Positions 7,488-13,778 of a stretch of 33,118 nt of DNA are shown in pieces; the stretch's first letter is position 1; every line of letters begins with the position of its first letter. Where the stretch lies: the IMG/VR virus record IMGVR_UViG_3300023180_000211, positions 1 through 33,118 of that record; one strand, given 5' to 3'. Under the pieces are notes generated by a model. The model made no database searches and was not told the origin of the DNA. It saw only the letters and a list, made by a program, of their open reading frames with translations. This stretch comes from a virus. Both the position numbers and the translations under genes were made by a program.

Positions 7488-7492
7488 GAACA

Positions 7493-7603
7493 ATGCCAAA
7501 AGTCGGTGGAAAAAAATTTGCATATACAGAAAAAGGAATGAAGGAAGCCAAGAAGTATGCAAAGAAAAAAGGTAAAAAAGTCTCCAGTAAAAAAAAGAAA
7601 TAG
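7493..7603 (+). CDS. small lysine-rich peptide (36 aa)
   Basis: The frame is open from further upstream, but the ATG at 7493 is the sensible start: an AAAGGATAGGA purine tract precedes it and the peptide MPKVGGKKFAYTEKGMKEAK matches small 'MPKVGGKKFxYTxKG' peptides known to me from marine phages. Sixteen of its 36 residues are lysine, ending in a poly-Lys tail. Upstream of 7493 the same frame overlaps two other genes and reads as non-genic. Role unknown. Confidence 0.55.
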   Translation: MPKVGGKKFAYTEKGMKEAKKYAKKKGKKVSSKKKK

Positions 7604-7859
7604 TCTCAGACACGTAGAGATTACATGGATTGATTCTGGTAGAGCCTCTGGTGAATGGAGTAACTGTGAGGATACAATGAAAAAACCTATGCCAATATGT
7701 TTATCTACAGGATATTGGTACGATCAAAACAAAGAAAAAATCCTTATCTATGGTGCTATAGAGCTCGACAAAGAGGGTAATCCCATTAAAGGCACTGAAG
7801 GTTCAGAACAAGAGATATTGAAAAAGTGTGTCGAAAAGGTACACTTTTTAGATGCTTAA
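7557..7859 (+). CDS. conserved phage hypothetical protein (100 aa)
   Basis: A 100-residue protein. The first 18 residues, Lys/Arg-rich, overlap the preceding Lys-rich gene; the recognisable part begins at VEITWIDSGRASGEW and includes ICLSTGYWYDQNKEKILIYGAI. This layout (beta-rich, WxDSG early, then C(L/V)SxG(Y/W)) is a small protein type I know from many phages, without assigned function. ATG 7557 is the only standard start before the conserved part, so the true N-terminus is uncertain. It overlaps the next gene by eight bases. Confidence 0.65.
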   Translation: MQRKKVKKSPVKKRNSLRHVEITWIDSGRASGEWSNCEDTMKKPMPICLSTGYWYDQNKEKILIYGAIELDKEGNPIKGTEGSEQEILKKCVEKVHFLDA

Positions 7860-8058
7860 ATTCTTTTTGGTTGGGTGGATTTGTCTTGGTACAGGACTCG
7901 ATAAACAATGTGTTCGCATGGGATCAGAAGTGATCTTCAATAACTACCAAGAGTGTGATGAATACTTCAAGTTAGTTAAAGAAGATTTCTCTGATGTTAA
8001 AGACATTGAATGGAAATTTACTTGTGTCCAAGCAGGTGTCTTAGAAGATGTCTTATAA
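7852..8058 (+). CDS. small exported cysteine-containing protein
   Basis: A 68-residue protein with a short hydrophobic N-terminus (MLKFFLVGWICLGTG) that could be a signal peptide or anchor, followed by a soluble part with Cys in DKQCVRMGS, YQECDEYF and FTCVQAG. The spacing suggests disulfide bonding in the periplasm. It is the last rightward gene of this block, and its stop overlaps the stop of the leftward gene ending at 8053. Function unknown. Confidence 0.6.
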   Translation: MLKFFLVGWICLGTGLDKQCVRMGSEVIFNNYQECDEYFKLVKEDFSDVKDIEWKFTCVQAGVLEDVL

Positions 8059-8229
8059 AGTTCTTCTAATATAGTTAGGGAATCTTCCCTCTTCCTTCCA
8101 GGTCATATAGGCAGCATACCAATCTTTTTTATATTCAGCTTGGCAAAACTCTTTGATTGTTTCCTCTGGATTTGGTTTGTTAAAGAAGTTTAAGAAGTGC
8201 GTCATAGCACGAAAAGTTAAATTAAACAT
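8053..8229 (-). CDS. small hypothetical protein (58 aa), leftward
   Basis: A 58-residue frame on the minus strand starting at 8229, with AAAGGA as ribosome binding site about nine bases before ATG. The protein begins MFNLTFRAMTHFLNFFNKP and ends GRFPNYIRRTL; the middle is acidic/aromatic (ETIKEFCQAEYKKDWYAAYM). It would be the last gene of the leftward early block, and its stop codon overlaps the stop of the rightward gene (8053-8058 shared), leaving no intergenic DNA at the convergence. Confidence 0.55.
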   Translation of the reverse strand: MFNLTFRAMTHFLNFFNKPNPEETIKEFCQAEYKKDWYAAYMTWKEEGRFPNYIRRTL

Positions 8230-8304
8230 ATTCGTATATCCTTTCAGACAAAGAATATAACATACTCATTGTGGGATTTTCTGTGTTACAAAAGAACAGT
8301 AGAT

Positions 8305-8329
8305 GTGCAAGGCGATGAACGCCTTACAC
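8305..8329 (-). promoter_or_regulatory. 10-bp hairpin, fully paired only in leftward RNA
   Basis: An inverted repeat with arms 8305-8314 and 8320-8329 and a five-base loop. Read as leftward RNA the arms are GUGUAAGGCG and CGCCUUGCAC, all ten pairs formed including one U-G wobble; read rightward there is a C-A mismatch. It lies between the leftward genes at 8363 and 8229. There is no strong U-run directly after it, so it may be an inefficient terminator of the early transcript or a leader structure for the 8229 gene. Confidence 0.5.
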
Positions 8330-8362
8330 TAAGTTGGACAGAATGTACAATGAAAGGAGGAC

Positions 8363-8710
8363 TTAACGAGTAAACTTCATTTCTTCCATGACTGCTTTGT
8401 TCATGGACATCTTAAACATAATCCGATTACGATTATCTTCATGTTCTGCAAGAGCTCTCATTTTATTAAGACGAACCTTTTTATACTCTTGTAAGTATTC
8501 TTCATATTCAGAACTGGCTTTTGCTCTCTTCTCACTTTCACTAGCTGACTTACCTTTATCCATAAATTCTGTTTCTATTCTAGCCCGGACAACACTAATC
8601 ATGTTCTCACCATATTTTTCTGCTGCATCAGCTTCTGCTAATTTTTCCCCAGACTTTCTAAACTTATCTAAAAGTTTACCCATATCTTCATTTATTTCTG
8701 CTAAACTCAT
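8363..8710 (-). CDS. helical charged protein, unknown function
   Basis: A 115-residue, strongly helical protein rich in Glu, Lys and Ala (EINEDMGKLLDKFRKSGEKL, later SEYEEYLQEYKKVRLNKMRALAEHEDNRNRI). The ribosome binding site AGGAG lies five bases before ATG. It overlaps the upstream leftward gene by 23 bases. A coiled-coil or DNA-mimic style protein is possible. No family is recognised. It belongs to the leftward early block. Confidence 0.6.
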   Translation of the reverse strand: MSLAEINEDMGKLLDKFRKSGEKLAEADAAEKYGENMISVVRARIETEFMDKGKSASESEKRAKASSEYEEYLQEYKKVRLNKMRALAEHEDNRNRIMFKMSMNKAVMEEMKFTR

Positions 8711-8885
8711 TATTACTCCTGTTATGACATATAATACACAAAAAGTTTTTCTTCGTTGTATCTAATTGAATCATCATTGCTCTAGTATGTAATCTATCAC
8801 AAGATATACATAACTCAATTTTCTTTGAATCTTCACTTAGTGGTGTCCAATGATTATCTGACAAAGAAGTAAATATAATTGCCAT
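8688..8885 (-). CDS. small zinc-ribbon-like protein
   Basis: This 65-residue protein has two Cys pairs, CISC and CIICH, about 20 residues apart, the layout of a zinc ribbon or treble-clef finger (compare DksA/TraR-like C-terminal fingers, which have a similar CxxC...CxxC form). It overlaps the upstream gene by 32 bases and the downstream gene by 23. Its ribosome binding site is weak (AAAAGA), so coupling is likely. A nucleic-acid or RNA-polymerase-binding role is possible but not shown. Confidence 0.5.
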   Translation of the reverse strand: MAIIFTSLSDNHWTPLSEDSKKIELCISCDRLHTRAMMIQLDTTKKNFLCIICHNRSNNEFSRNK

Positions 8886-9111
8886 TTTTTAATCTTTTCT
8901 GAAAAGGCATTACTTCATGTTTCTCTGCATTTCTTTGAACCATTGTAGAGATACTTCTTAATTCATTATCTTTTTTATCGTATTTATCATTTGCAATCAT
9001 TCCTCGATGATATAGATAAATCTTTCCTTGTCTTGGTTGGTTCAACACTTTGTGCATATCTATAACAGTATTAACCCAATTTGCATCTTTAGTTAGATCT
9101 TCTAGTTTCAT
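8854..9111 (-). CDS. hypothetical phage protein (85 aa)
   Basis: An 85-residue protein with a strong ribosome binding site (AAGGAGG, seven bases before ATG). It is mixed charged and ends in beta-rich, aromatic residues (NGNYIYFFVR). No catalytic or membrane motif is seen. It overlaps the 49-residue gene upstream by 23 bases and the zinc-ribbon gene downstream by 32, so it is part of one leftward operon. Function unknown. Confidence 0.55.
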   Translation of the reverse strand: MKLEDLTKDANWVNTVIDMHKVLNQPRQGKIYLYHRGMIANDKYDKKDNELRSISTMVQRNAEKHEVMPFQKRLKNGNYIYFFVR

Positions 9112-9238
9112 TTTTTACCTCCTTCATTGTCTTTAAAGCCTCTTTTAATCCGTCTAAATGACCTTTTTCATAAACAATTCTTAATGTTCTTTGAAGTTCA
9201 ATAATTTCTTTACTTAGATCTGGTTGTTTCTTTTTCAT
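9089..9238 (-). CDS. small charged protein (49 aa)
   Basis: A 49-residue leftward frame that fills the gap between the winged-helix gene and the 9111 gene. It starts with ATG in an ATGA overlap with the upstream stop and has GGAGGG four bases before the start. The product is a helical peptide: MKKKQPDLSKEIIELQRTL, then RIVYEKGHLDGLKEALKTM. Its end carries the ribosome binding site of the next gene. No family recognised. Confidence 0.55.
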   Translation of the reverse strand: MKKKQPDLSKEIIELQRTLRIVYEKGHLDGLKEALKTMKEVKNETRRSN

Positions 9239-9531
9239 GCTGCCCTCCATACAATGACATTTTTATTGTTTTTATTTTTTCTTCTTTCCCCGGTATCGGC
9301 AAAGATACCCTTCTTGTATAGTTCAGTCGATCTAGGTCTAATGTTTCCTAAATCTTCATTCAACAAAGAAGATATTTCTTCATTGGTTAAACCACCAGGA
9401 TATTGACGAACAATATTCTCAACCTTCATTCTTAATGATTTAGCTCTATTCTTTTCAATATCTTTCGCTGCCTCTTTACTAGTATCAGTTTTTTGATACC
9501 CCGCACTTCTTGGATAACTAAATAAATCCAT
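9235..9531 (-). CDS. winged-helix DNA-binding protein of phage type
   Basis: 98 residues. The pattern 'TDTSKEAAKDI ... PGGLTNEEISSLLN ... IRPRSTELYKKGIFADTGERR ... VIVWR' matches a winged-helix family I know from phages of Proteobacteria, with a helix-turn-helix at about residues 45-75 and a wing ending in VxW. Usually these sit near recombination genes and are annotated as hypothetical or helix-turn-helix proteins. Regulation of early genes or a recombination accessory role are both possible. It shares one base with the HNH gene end upstream. Confidence 0.75.
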   Translation of the reverse strand: MDLFSYPRSAGYQKTDTSKEAAKDIEKNRAKSLRMKVENIVRQYPGGLTNEEISSLLNEDLGNIRPRSTELYKKGIFADTGERRKNKNNKNVIVWRAA

Positions 9532-9845
9532 TATTTTCCCTTCCTTTCTTGATATTCTTGATACATCTCATCGGCCATAATCTTAGGATCAACTCCTACA
9601 TTATCCCAAAAGTTTCTTTCTCCACCCTGAGTGTGTAGTTGATTGTGATGCTGCCAACAAAGAACAACACCAACTCTATCGTCTCTAATGGAAGCTCCTT
9701 GTCTATAAGCACCCTGAAGATGATGAAACTGACGTTGTTCCGACCAATTATCTAGATTCATAATTTGGCATACATAACATGGAAATTTATCTAAACACCA
9801 CATCATGTATGCTCTATCTTTTCTTTTATCTTTAGAGGTCGTCAT
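9531..9845 (-). CDS. Ref/DUF968-like HNH nuclease
   Basis: 104 residues with the treble-clef layout of HNH enzymes: Cys23 and Cys26 (CYVC), His41-His42 (FHHLQGAYRQG), then Cys63, His66, His67 and His71 (LCWQHHNQLH). The tail 'NFWDNVGVDPKIMADEMYQ' is typical of the phage Ref-like/DUF968 group, in which P1 Ref is a RecA-dependent DNA endonuclease. A role in cutting recombination or replication intermediates fits its place beside an annealing protein and an exonuclease. Activity is inferred from motifs. Confidence 0.8.
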   Translation of the reverse strand: MTTSKDKRKDRAYMMWCLDKFPCYVCQIMNLDNWSEQRQFHHLQGAYRQGASIRDDRVGVVLCWQHHNQLHTQGGERNFWDNVGVDPKIMADEMYQEYQERKGK

Positions 9846-10128
9846 CGACTGATTGACTATTCTTCTCCTTTTCTAATTGTTGTTCTGCATTGTGCATATG
9901 TTTCAAATGAGCAAATTCTGGTTTGTTTTGAATTGCCCACTCATTAAGAACAGCACGAACACTAATATATTGTGTTCCACTATCTGAAGTTTGTTTTTTA
10001 AGACCTAATTTATAAGGATGTCCTTCTTTAAAAGAAAAATCCTCATTAGGAATAAAGCTACCATTCTCATAAACGATACCTACTTCATTCTCTCTTGCCT
10101 TAAATAAATTAAAATATATTTCACTCAT
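9832..10128 (-). CDS. hypothetical recombination-operon protein (98 aa)
   Basis: 98 residues; start in an ATGA overlap with the annealing-protein gene, with AGGAGAG as ribosome binding site. The middle reads YKLGLKKQTSDSGTQYISV, suggesting a small beta-barrel-like fold, and the acidic tail ends in SVDDDL. A basic/beta domain with an acidic C-terminus is also the layout of single-stranded-DNA-binding proteins, but the protein is short and I cannot recognise an OB-fold with confidence. It overlaps the HNH gene by 14 bases. Confidence 0.5.
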   Translation of the reverse strand: MSEIYFNLFKARENEVGIVYENGSFIPNEDFSFKEGHPYKLGLKKQTSDSGTQYISVRAVLNEWAIQNKPEFAHLKHMHNAEQQLEKEKNSQSVDDDL

Positions 10129-10562
10129 ATATCATCACTCTCCTGTGTTTTTGTTTGTATATATTTGTTGCCATCAAATTTCCCTAAAAAGATATCTGCT
10201 GACATACCTAAGTGAGACATTGCTTTAGTTAAAGCATCTGTCGTTGCTTTCTTAGGTGCTTCATCATCTAGTGTCCCCTTACTATTGTATAGTGGATTCA
10301 CTGCTGATATTGGGCCATACCAATTAAAGTCTTTATTGGTATCTTCTCTCCAACCTATTTTTAGTTCTGCAAATACATTTTTTTCTGTGTAAGTGTATTT
10401 AACATCATAAGTCCAACCTTCACCAACAGGCCCAAACTGATCTGTCATCTTTCTAATTTGATACATTGGATCAGTTGTTGTTAGTTCTGTTCCAAACTTA
10501 TTAAAAGGTTTGGTGTATTTTTTATCTGTGTGACAAAGATTTTCCCATATTCTTTTATTCAT
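10125..10562 (-). CDS. Rad52/Sak-like single-strand annealing protein
   Basis: 145 residues. The C-terminal half, 'DDEAPKKATTDALTKAMSHLGMSADIFLGKFDGNKY', matches the hallmark of the phage Rad52-like annealing proteins (an acidic residue, then KKAxTDAxxKAxSxLGxxADVxLGxxD). The N-terminal part carries the beta-rich core (PVGEGWTYDVKYTYTEKNVFAELKIGW). Such proteins anneal complementary single strands during phage recombination. The adjacent RecB-type nuclease gene makes a two-component exonuclease-annealase system, like lambda Exo/Beta in logic. ERF or DUF1071 labels are alternatives. Confidence 0.75.
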   Translation of the reverse strand: MNKRIWENLCHTDKKYTKPFNKFGTELTTTDPMYQIRKMTDQFGPVGEGWTYDVKYTYTEKNVFAELKIGWREDTNKDFNWYGPISAVNPLYNSKGTLDDEAPKKATTDALTKAMSHLGMSADIFLGKFDGNKYIQTKTQESDDI

Positions 10563-11541
10563 CTCTAACTCCTAATTCTTCTTTTGTTTTTTTAAACTGA
10601 GGACAAACAATATTGTAAGCACAATAATCTCTACATCTCATAGGAATACCCATAGGTCGATGTTCTAAGAATCCCCCCGGTACGTTTAAAGAATATTCTT
10701 CTGCTTCATCTTTTTTCTTAAAAAGTTTAACAGCTCTCTTTTTACCTTTAGTCATCACTGCCCACTCTTTATGATCAGACAACCACAAATCATCTTTACT
10801 ACAAGAAGGTGTGTACTTGTGATCTGGGTTCTGTGCCATTTGATGACGATTAACACACTCTGACAAATATTCTTGTATCTGTTCAGACGTTAACATGGGA
10901 ATAGACCGAGCATACAAAGGATATTGTGGAAAGTTTGGATCTTCCCAAGCCAACTTATTAGTCCAATGTTTGCAATAAATAATTAAATATAAATCTTTTA
11001 CCCAAAAACCTTTTTGCCTCATACCTTCTGCATAAGCATTTAATTGATAAAAGTATTTATGTTTTAACTCTTTCCAATCACCTGTTTTTTCATATTTGTA
11101 TATTTCTTTATTCAAGGTTGATACTTGATAAGAACTTGTCGCCTTGATGTCACCAATTTTTACTTGGTTCATCGCTAACATTTCTAAAATATCTATACGA
11201 CCAGACAGATACCAGTCACCCAAATCACCCCTAACTTTGATTTGCACAGGTTCTTCAATATGACAACTAGTTCCTTTAACAGCAATAAAGTGTCTTTGAA
11301 TTTCTTTGTGCATAAACTCACCAATCATTGTATGTAAATGATCAGATGTTTTTGTTTCTATATCAGGGTGTTTTAATCTCAAATAATGAACTAATGGACT
11401 ATCCATTACAGAGGAAAGACCAATATCAGATTGGAACTCTAAATTTTTCTTTCTCTCTAAATACTCACTTTGAGACTCTTGTAGATGTGACATGACAATA
11501 TCGTTTATCACACCTAGTTCTTTTACTTCTTTGACATTCAT
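10555..11541 (-). CDS. PD-(D/E)XK exonuclease, RecB/Cas4-like, probable Fe-S protein
   Basis: 328 residues with the RecB-family nuclease signature: GEFMH (His78), GRIDIL (Asp117), GDIKATS (Asp131, Lys133) and QLNAY (Gln166, Tyr170). Four cysteines (Cys247, Cys303, Cys307, Cys313) fit the iron-sulfur staple seen in Cas4 and AddB nucleases. It probably resects DNA ends for the annealing protein encoded just downstream (eight-base overlap). The start has AGGAGA six bases upstream. It is the first gene of the leftward block, next to the divergent control region. No CRISPR array is present, so a Cas adaptation role is unlikely. Confidence 0.85.
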   Translation of the reverse strand: MNVKEVKELGVINDIVMSHLQESQSEYLERKKNLEFQSDIGLSSVMDSPLVHYLRLKHPDIETKTSDHLHTMIGEFMHKEIQRHFIAVKGTSCHIEEPVQIKVRGDLGDWYLSGRIDILEMLAMNQVKIGDIKATSSYQVSTLNKEIYKYEKTGDWKELKHKYFYQLNAYAEGMRQKGFWVKDLYLIIYCKHWTNKLAWEDPNFPQYPLYARSIPMLTSEQIQEYLSECVNRHQMAQNPDHKYTPSCSKDDLWLSDHKEWAVMTKGKKRAVKLFKKKDEAEEYSLNVPGGFLEHRPMGIPMRCRDYCAYNIVCPQFKKTKEELGVRDE

Positions 11542-11634
11542 AATATTTCTCCTAATAAAAACTTAAATAAATTATCCCCAAAAAACAAGAAAAAAAAACT
11601 AATTGATTTTAATTAATTTATGTATACATTCTTC

Positions 11635-11646
11635 TTGTGTGAATGT
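11635..11646 (+). promoter_or_regulatory. operator-like site, left copy
   Basis: The sequence TTGTGTGAATGT is an exact reverse complement of the 12 bases at 11722-11733. If two more matching bases (one mismatch between) are counted, the similarity reaches 14 of 15. The copies are 75 bases apart and flank the divergent promoters. The LexA-like DNA-binding protein encoded from 11755 is the obvious candidate ligand, by proximity only. Confidence 0.5.
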
Positions 11647-11721
11647 TTCTTTATATAAAATATATTTTGTGTATATAATTTGTATAAAATTCATAGATCT
11701 TAGTCCCTTCTTTTTGGCGAG

Positions 11722-11733
11722 ACATTCACACAA
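11722..11733 (-). promoter_or_regulatory. operator-like site, right copy
   Basis: ACATTCACACAA, exact inverse of the site at 11635-11646, placed 21 bases before the LexA-like start codon. In this position a bound protein could block transcript elongation or translation of the first rightward gene, or loop with the left copy. Confidence 0.5.
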
Positions 11734-11754
11734 TTTCCTCCGTAAATATAACGA

Positions 11755-11982
11755 ATGGGTGGCCTTGTAATGAGGCTGCCCTTAACTCGTAAACAAAAAA
11801 ATTTTTATCGTATCTTGTGCAGCTTCACTGATTATGGGGACAAACCCACTTATAAAGAGTTGGCAGAAATTTATGGTTGCAATTCAACTTCCACTATCTA
11901 TAAATTAATTCAACAACTAAAGATTCGGGGATGGATTGATTATATCCCTGGATCTAATAAGGAAGGGTTTATAATAGAATGA
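11755..11982 (+). CDS. LexA-type winged-helix regulator without protease domain
   Basis: 75 residues. After the first ten, 'LTRKQKNFYRILCSFTDYGDKPTYKELAEIYGCNS' then 'STIYKLIQQLKIRGWIDYIPG' follows the LexA N-terminal DNA-binding domain pattern (LTxxQxxxLxxI...GxxPTxxELAxxxGxxSxSTIxxxIxxLxxRGxI). The C-terminal self-cleaving peptidase domain of LexA is absent, so control by RecA-stimulated cleavage is not expected. The start may be ATG 11755 or ATG 11770. It overlaps the next gene as ATGA. It is likely a regulator of the divergent early genes via the nearby inverted sites. Confidence 0.75.
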   Translation: MGGLVMRLPLTRKQKNFYRILCSFTDYGDKPTYKELAEIYGCNSTSTIYKLIQQLKIRGWIDYIPGSNKEGFIIE

Positions 11983-12746
11983 AAATGAAAGCGATGTGGT
12001 TTTTCTGTGATGATTGGATTGCAGATACCAGAAACTTAACACCTCAACAAAGAGGTATTTATATTGATCTACTATCTTATTCACATGGTAAAGGGCTGCC
12101 CAACGACATTGATGAGTTGTGTCGTATGGTTATTAATTATGTTCCTGATTTAGAAAAACTAGAAGAACTTAAGGGGGATGTGTTAAAAATCATAACAACA
12201 AAATATACCCTTGTAGATAATCGTTACGTTAATTTAAAACAACAAGAAGAATATGAAAAGGGTTTAGAACTTTCAAATAAAAGAAGCCAAGCCAGAAAGA
12301 AAAAATTTGATAACGATTTGTCAGAACAAAACACTCACACCCTAGATAGAGATAGAGATAGAGATTATATAAATAATAATAATATAGAAGAGCTAGAAAA
12401 AATATGGAAATCACTATCTGCAAAACTTCGGCAGCGATCTAGTAAACCAAAAACAATAGAACGATTTAATAAACTAAAACCAGAAGATCAAGAAAAGGTA
12501 TTAAAAACTTACCCAGTCTATGTAGAAAATCATGGTGAGTATGCAGTAGCTTTTGAAAGATTTATAACAAATCAAAAATTTAACGAAGTGGATATGCCAC
12601 CCACTGATGAAGAAATCCAAGACTCAGAAAAGAAAATTAGAAAGTCTAGGTGGGAAATGGCAATGAAACGAGGTGGGCCTTTGTATTCTATGTCAATAAC
12701 AGAATTTGATAAGTTAAAGGAAGAGTTTGGTGAAACCCTTACCTAA
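11979..12746 (+). CDS. DUF1376-domain replication protein
   Basis: 255 residues. The N-terminal 85 residues (WFFCDDWIADTRNLTPQQRGIYIDLL, with DELCRMV) match the DUF1376/YdaU domain, a winged-helix domain found in phage replication-initiation proteins. A polar, low-complexity linker (THTLDRDRDRDYINNNN, encoded by a hexanucleotide repeat) connects to a helical C-terminal domain with a KTIERFNKLKPEDQEKVLKT segment. Proteins of this build probably recognise the origin and recruit host replication machinery. No helicase loader or polymerase gene is visible nearby, so host recruitment is likely. It overlaps the methyltransferase gene by 17 bases. Confidence 0.75.
   Translation: MKMKAMWFFCDDWIADTRNLTPQQRGIYIDLLSYSHGKGLPNDIDELCRMVINYVPDLEKLEELKGDVLKIITTKYTLVDNRYVNLKQQEEYEKGLELSNKRSQARKKKFDNDLSEQNTHTLDRDRDRDYINNNNIEELEKIWKSLSAKLRQRSSKPKTIERFNKLKPEDQEKVLKTYPVYVENHGEYAVAFERFITNQKFNEVDMPPTDEEIQDSEKKIRKSRWEMAMKRGGPLYSMSITEFDKLKEEFGETLT
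12343..12366 (+). repeat. GATAGA hexanucleotide microsatellite
   Basis: Inside the DUF1376 gene, the unit AGATAG is repeated about three and a half times and encodes Asp-Arg dipeptides (DRDRDRD). The six-base unit keeps frame, so copy-number change would alter linker length without a frameshift. Such Asp-Arg or Glu-Lys linkers are common in DUF1376 proteins. Confidence 0.7.
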
Positions 12747-13260
12747 CAAAAAATATCAAATCATTTATGCAGATCCACCTTGGTCTTATAATGGGAATAT
12801 GATGAACAGTTCTGCTACGGATCATTATTCTACTATGTCAATAGGAGATCTTACTTACCTTCCGATTAGAAGAATAGCTGACGACAATTCTATTTTGTTT
12901 ATGTGGGTAACTTTACCCAAGTTAAATGAATTTATGAAAGTTGTAGAGTCTTGGGGATTTGAATATAAATCAACAGCTTTTGTTTGGTGTAAAAAAAACA
13001 AAAAATCAGATAGTTTTTTTTTAGGTCTTGGAAGGTGGACAAGAGCAAATCCAGAGATTTGCATATTGGCTACAAGAGGTAGGATTAAAAGATTATCAGC
13101 ATCAGTAAGGCAACTACAAATTCATCCTATAGAACATCACTCAAAGAAACCAGACGTATTTAGAGATTTGATATTAGAGTTAGTAGGTGATTTACCAAGA
13201 ATAGAATTATTTGCCAGAAACAAAACAGAAGGTTGGGATGTTTGGGGTAATGAGGTTTAA
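12730..13260 (+). CDS. MT-A70-family DNA N6-adenine methyltransferase
   Basis: The likely start is GTG 12730, placed behind AAGGAAGAG; TTG 12727 is also possible. The 176-residue product has the catalytic DPPW motif at residues 15-18 (IIYADPPWSY), the following SATDHYSTMS, then LFMWVTLPKL, and a C-terminal RIELFARNKTEGWDVWGNE, all in the order of the MT-A70 family. It transfers methyl from S-adenosylmethionine to adenine N6. No partner restriction enzyme is encoded nearby, so it is an orphan, probably protecting phage DNA or marking it. It overlaps the DUF1376 gene. Confidence 0.9.
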   Translation: MKPLPNKKYQIIYADPPWSYNGNMMNSSATDHYSTMSIGDLTYLPIRRIADDNSILFMWVTLPKLNEFMKVVESWGFEYKSTAFVWCKKNKKSDSFFLGLGRWTRANPEICILATRGRIKRLSASVRQLQIHPIEHHSKKPDVFRDLILELVGDLPRIELFARNKTEGWDVWGNEV

Positions 13261-13754
13261 TGCCTAAAAAATCTGATTTTGGTGGTCAAACTATTGTTGA
13301 GATCAGTGGCAAACATTATCGGCTGCCAGACTTTGAAGAAGTTGTTGTTGAAATACCAAAGGTTGAAAAGGGAGAAGAAGCCTATAAACGTGTTAGAAAA
13401 AGACACGCAGATATCTTTGAATACTATTACAACAATCATTTATTGTTCCCAGATAACCACAATTTAAACAACGACCTATACAATGCAGGTTTGAGATTGC
13501 AACAAGATATCTATTATGCAGGTTATTATCCAAAAGTAACATTTGATTACGTTAAAGAAAAAATTATTGGAGATGGCGATAAGGCAGCAATCTCTAAATT
13601 AGGAGCACAAGACAGAGTTAGAGGGGCTCTTAGAAAAGCTGGTGATTATGCCTCTATTGTCTATGAGGTTATTGTTAACAATGAGCCAGCCCGGTCACAT
13701 ATTAGTAAATTCCGTAGTGGTTTATTTAGATTATGTGATTACTACGAAATATAA
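13260..13754 (+). CDS. DUF6456-like protein
   Basis: 164 residues; starts at the last base of the methyltransferase stop. The C-terminal region has LYNAGLRLQQDIYYAGYYPKV, then DRVRGALRKAGDYASIVYEV, then PARSHISKFRSGLFRLCDYY, matching the order of the DUF6456 domain (AGxRLRxDxxxAxLxPxVT ... RVRxAL ... LxxVC ... L..GL..L..YY). That domain is common in Alphaproteobacteria and their phages, which supports such a host. Function is unknown; it often occurs with helix-turn-helix proteins. Confidence 0.65.
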   Translation: MPKKSDFGGQTIVEISGKHYRLPDFEEVVVEIPKVEKGEEAYKRVRKRHADIFEYYYNNHLLFPDNHNLNNDLYNAGLRLQQDIYYAGYYPKVTFDYVKEKIIGDGDKAAISKLGAQDRVRGALRKAGDYASIVYEVIVNNEPARSHISKFRSGLFRLCDYYEI

Positions 13755-13756
13755 TT

Positions 13757-13778
13757 TTCGCCTTTTATTCGCCTTTTA
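13757..13778 (+). repeat. 11-bp perfect tandem duplication in promoter region
   Basis: TTCGCCTTTTA occurs twice head to tail (13757-13767 and 13768-13778), directly before the TATAAT element at 13795. The second copy runs into the TTATCCAC box. Confidence 0.8.

Larger units (their letters stand above)
11542..11754. promoter_or_regulatory. divergent control region between early blocks
   Basis: 213 AT-rich bases separate the leftward nuclease operon from the rightward LexA-like gene. They contain a TATAAT at 11674-11679 and further TATA-like sequences for both strands, flanked by two inverted 12-bp sites (11635-11646 and 11722-11733). A run of A residues lies at about 11577-11598. The layout is that of a phage early switch, with divergent promoters between paired operators. 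No coding frame is supported here. Confidence 0.6.

Noticed and set aside
7145-7492. Long coding frame running from 7145 into the lysine-rich peptide
   Set aside because: Only the part from ATG 7493 resembles known small phage proteins. The upstream part overlaps two better-supported genes and has no start signal.
8388-8765. Rightward 125-residue frame over the leftward helical gene
   Set aside because: Its Ser/Leu-rich sequence is the complement of a charged helical protein on the minus strand, which has a good ribosome binding site.
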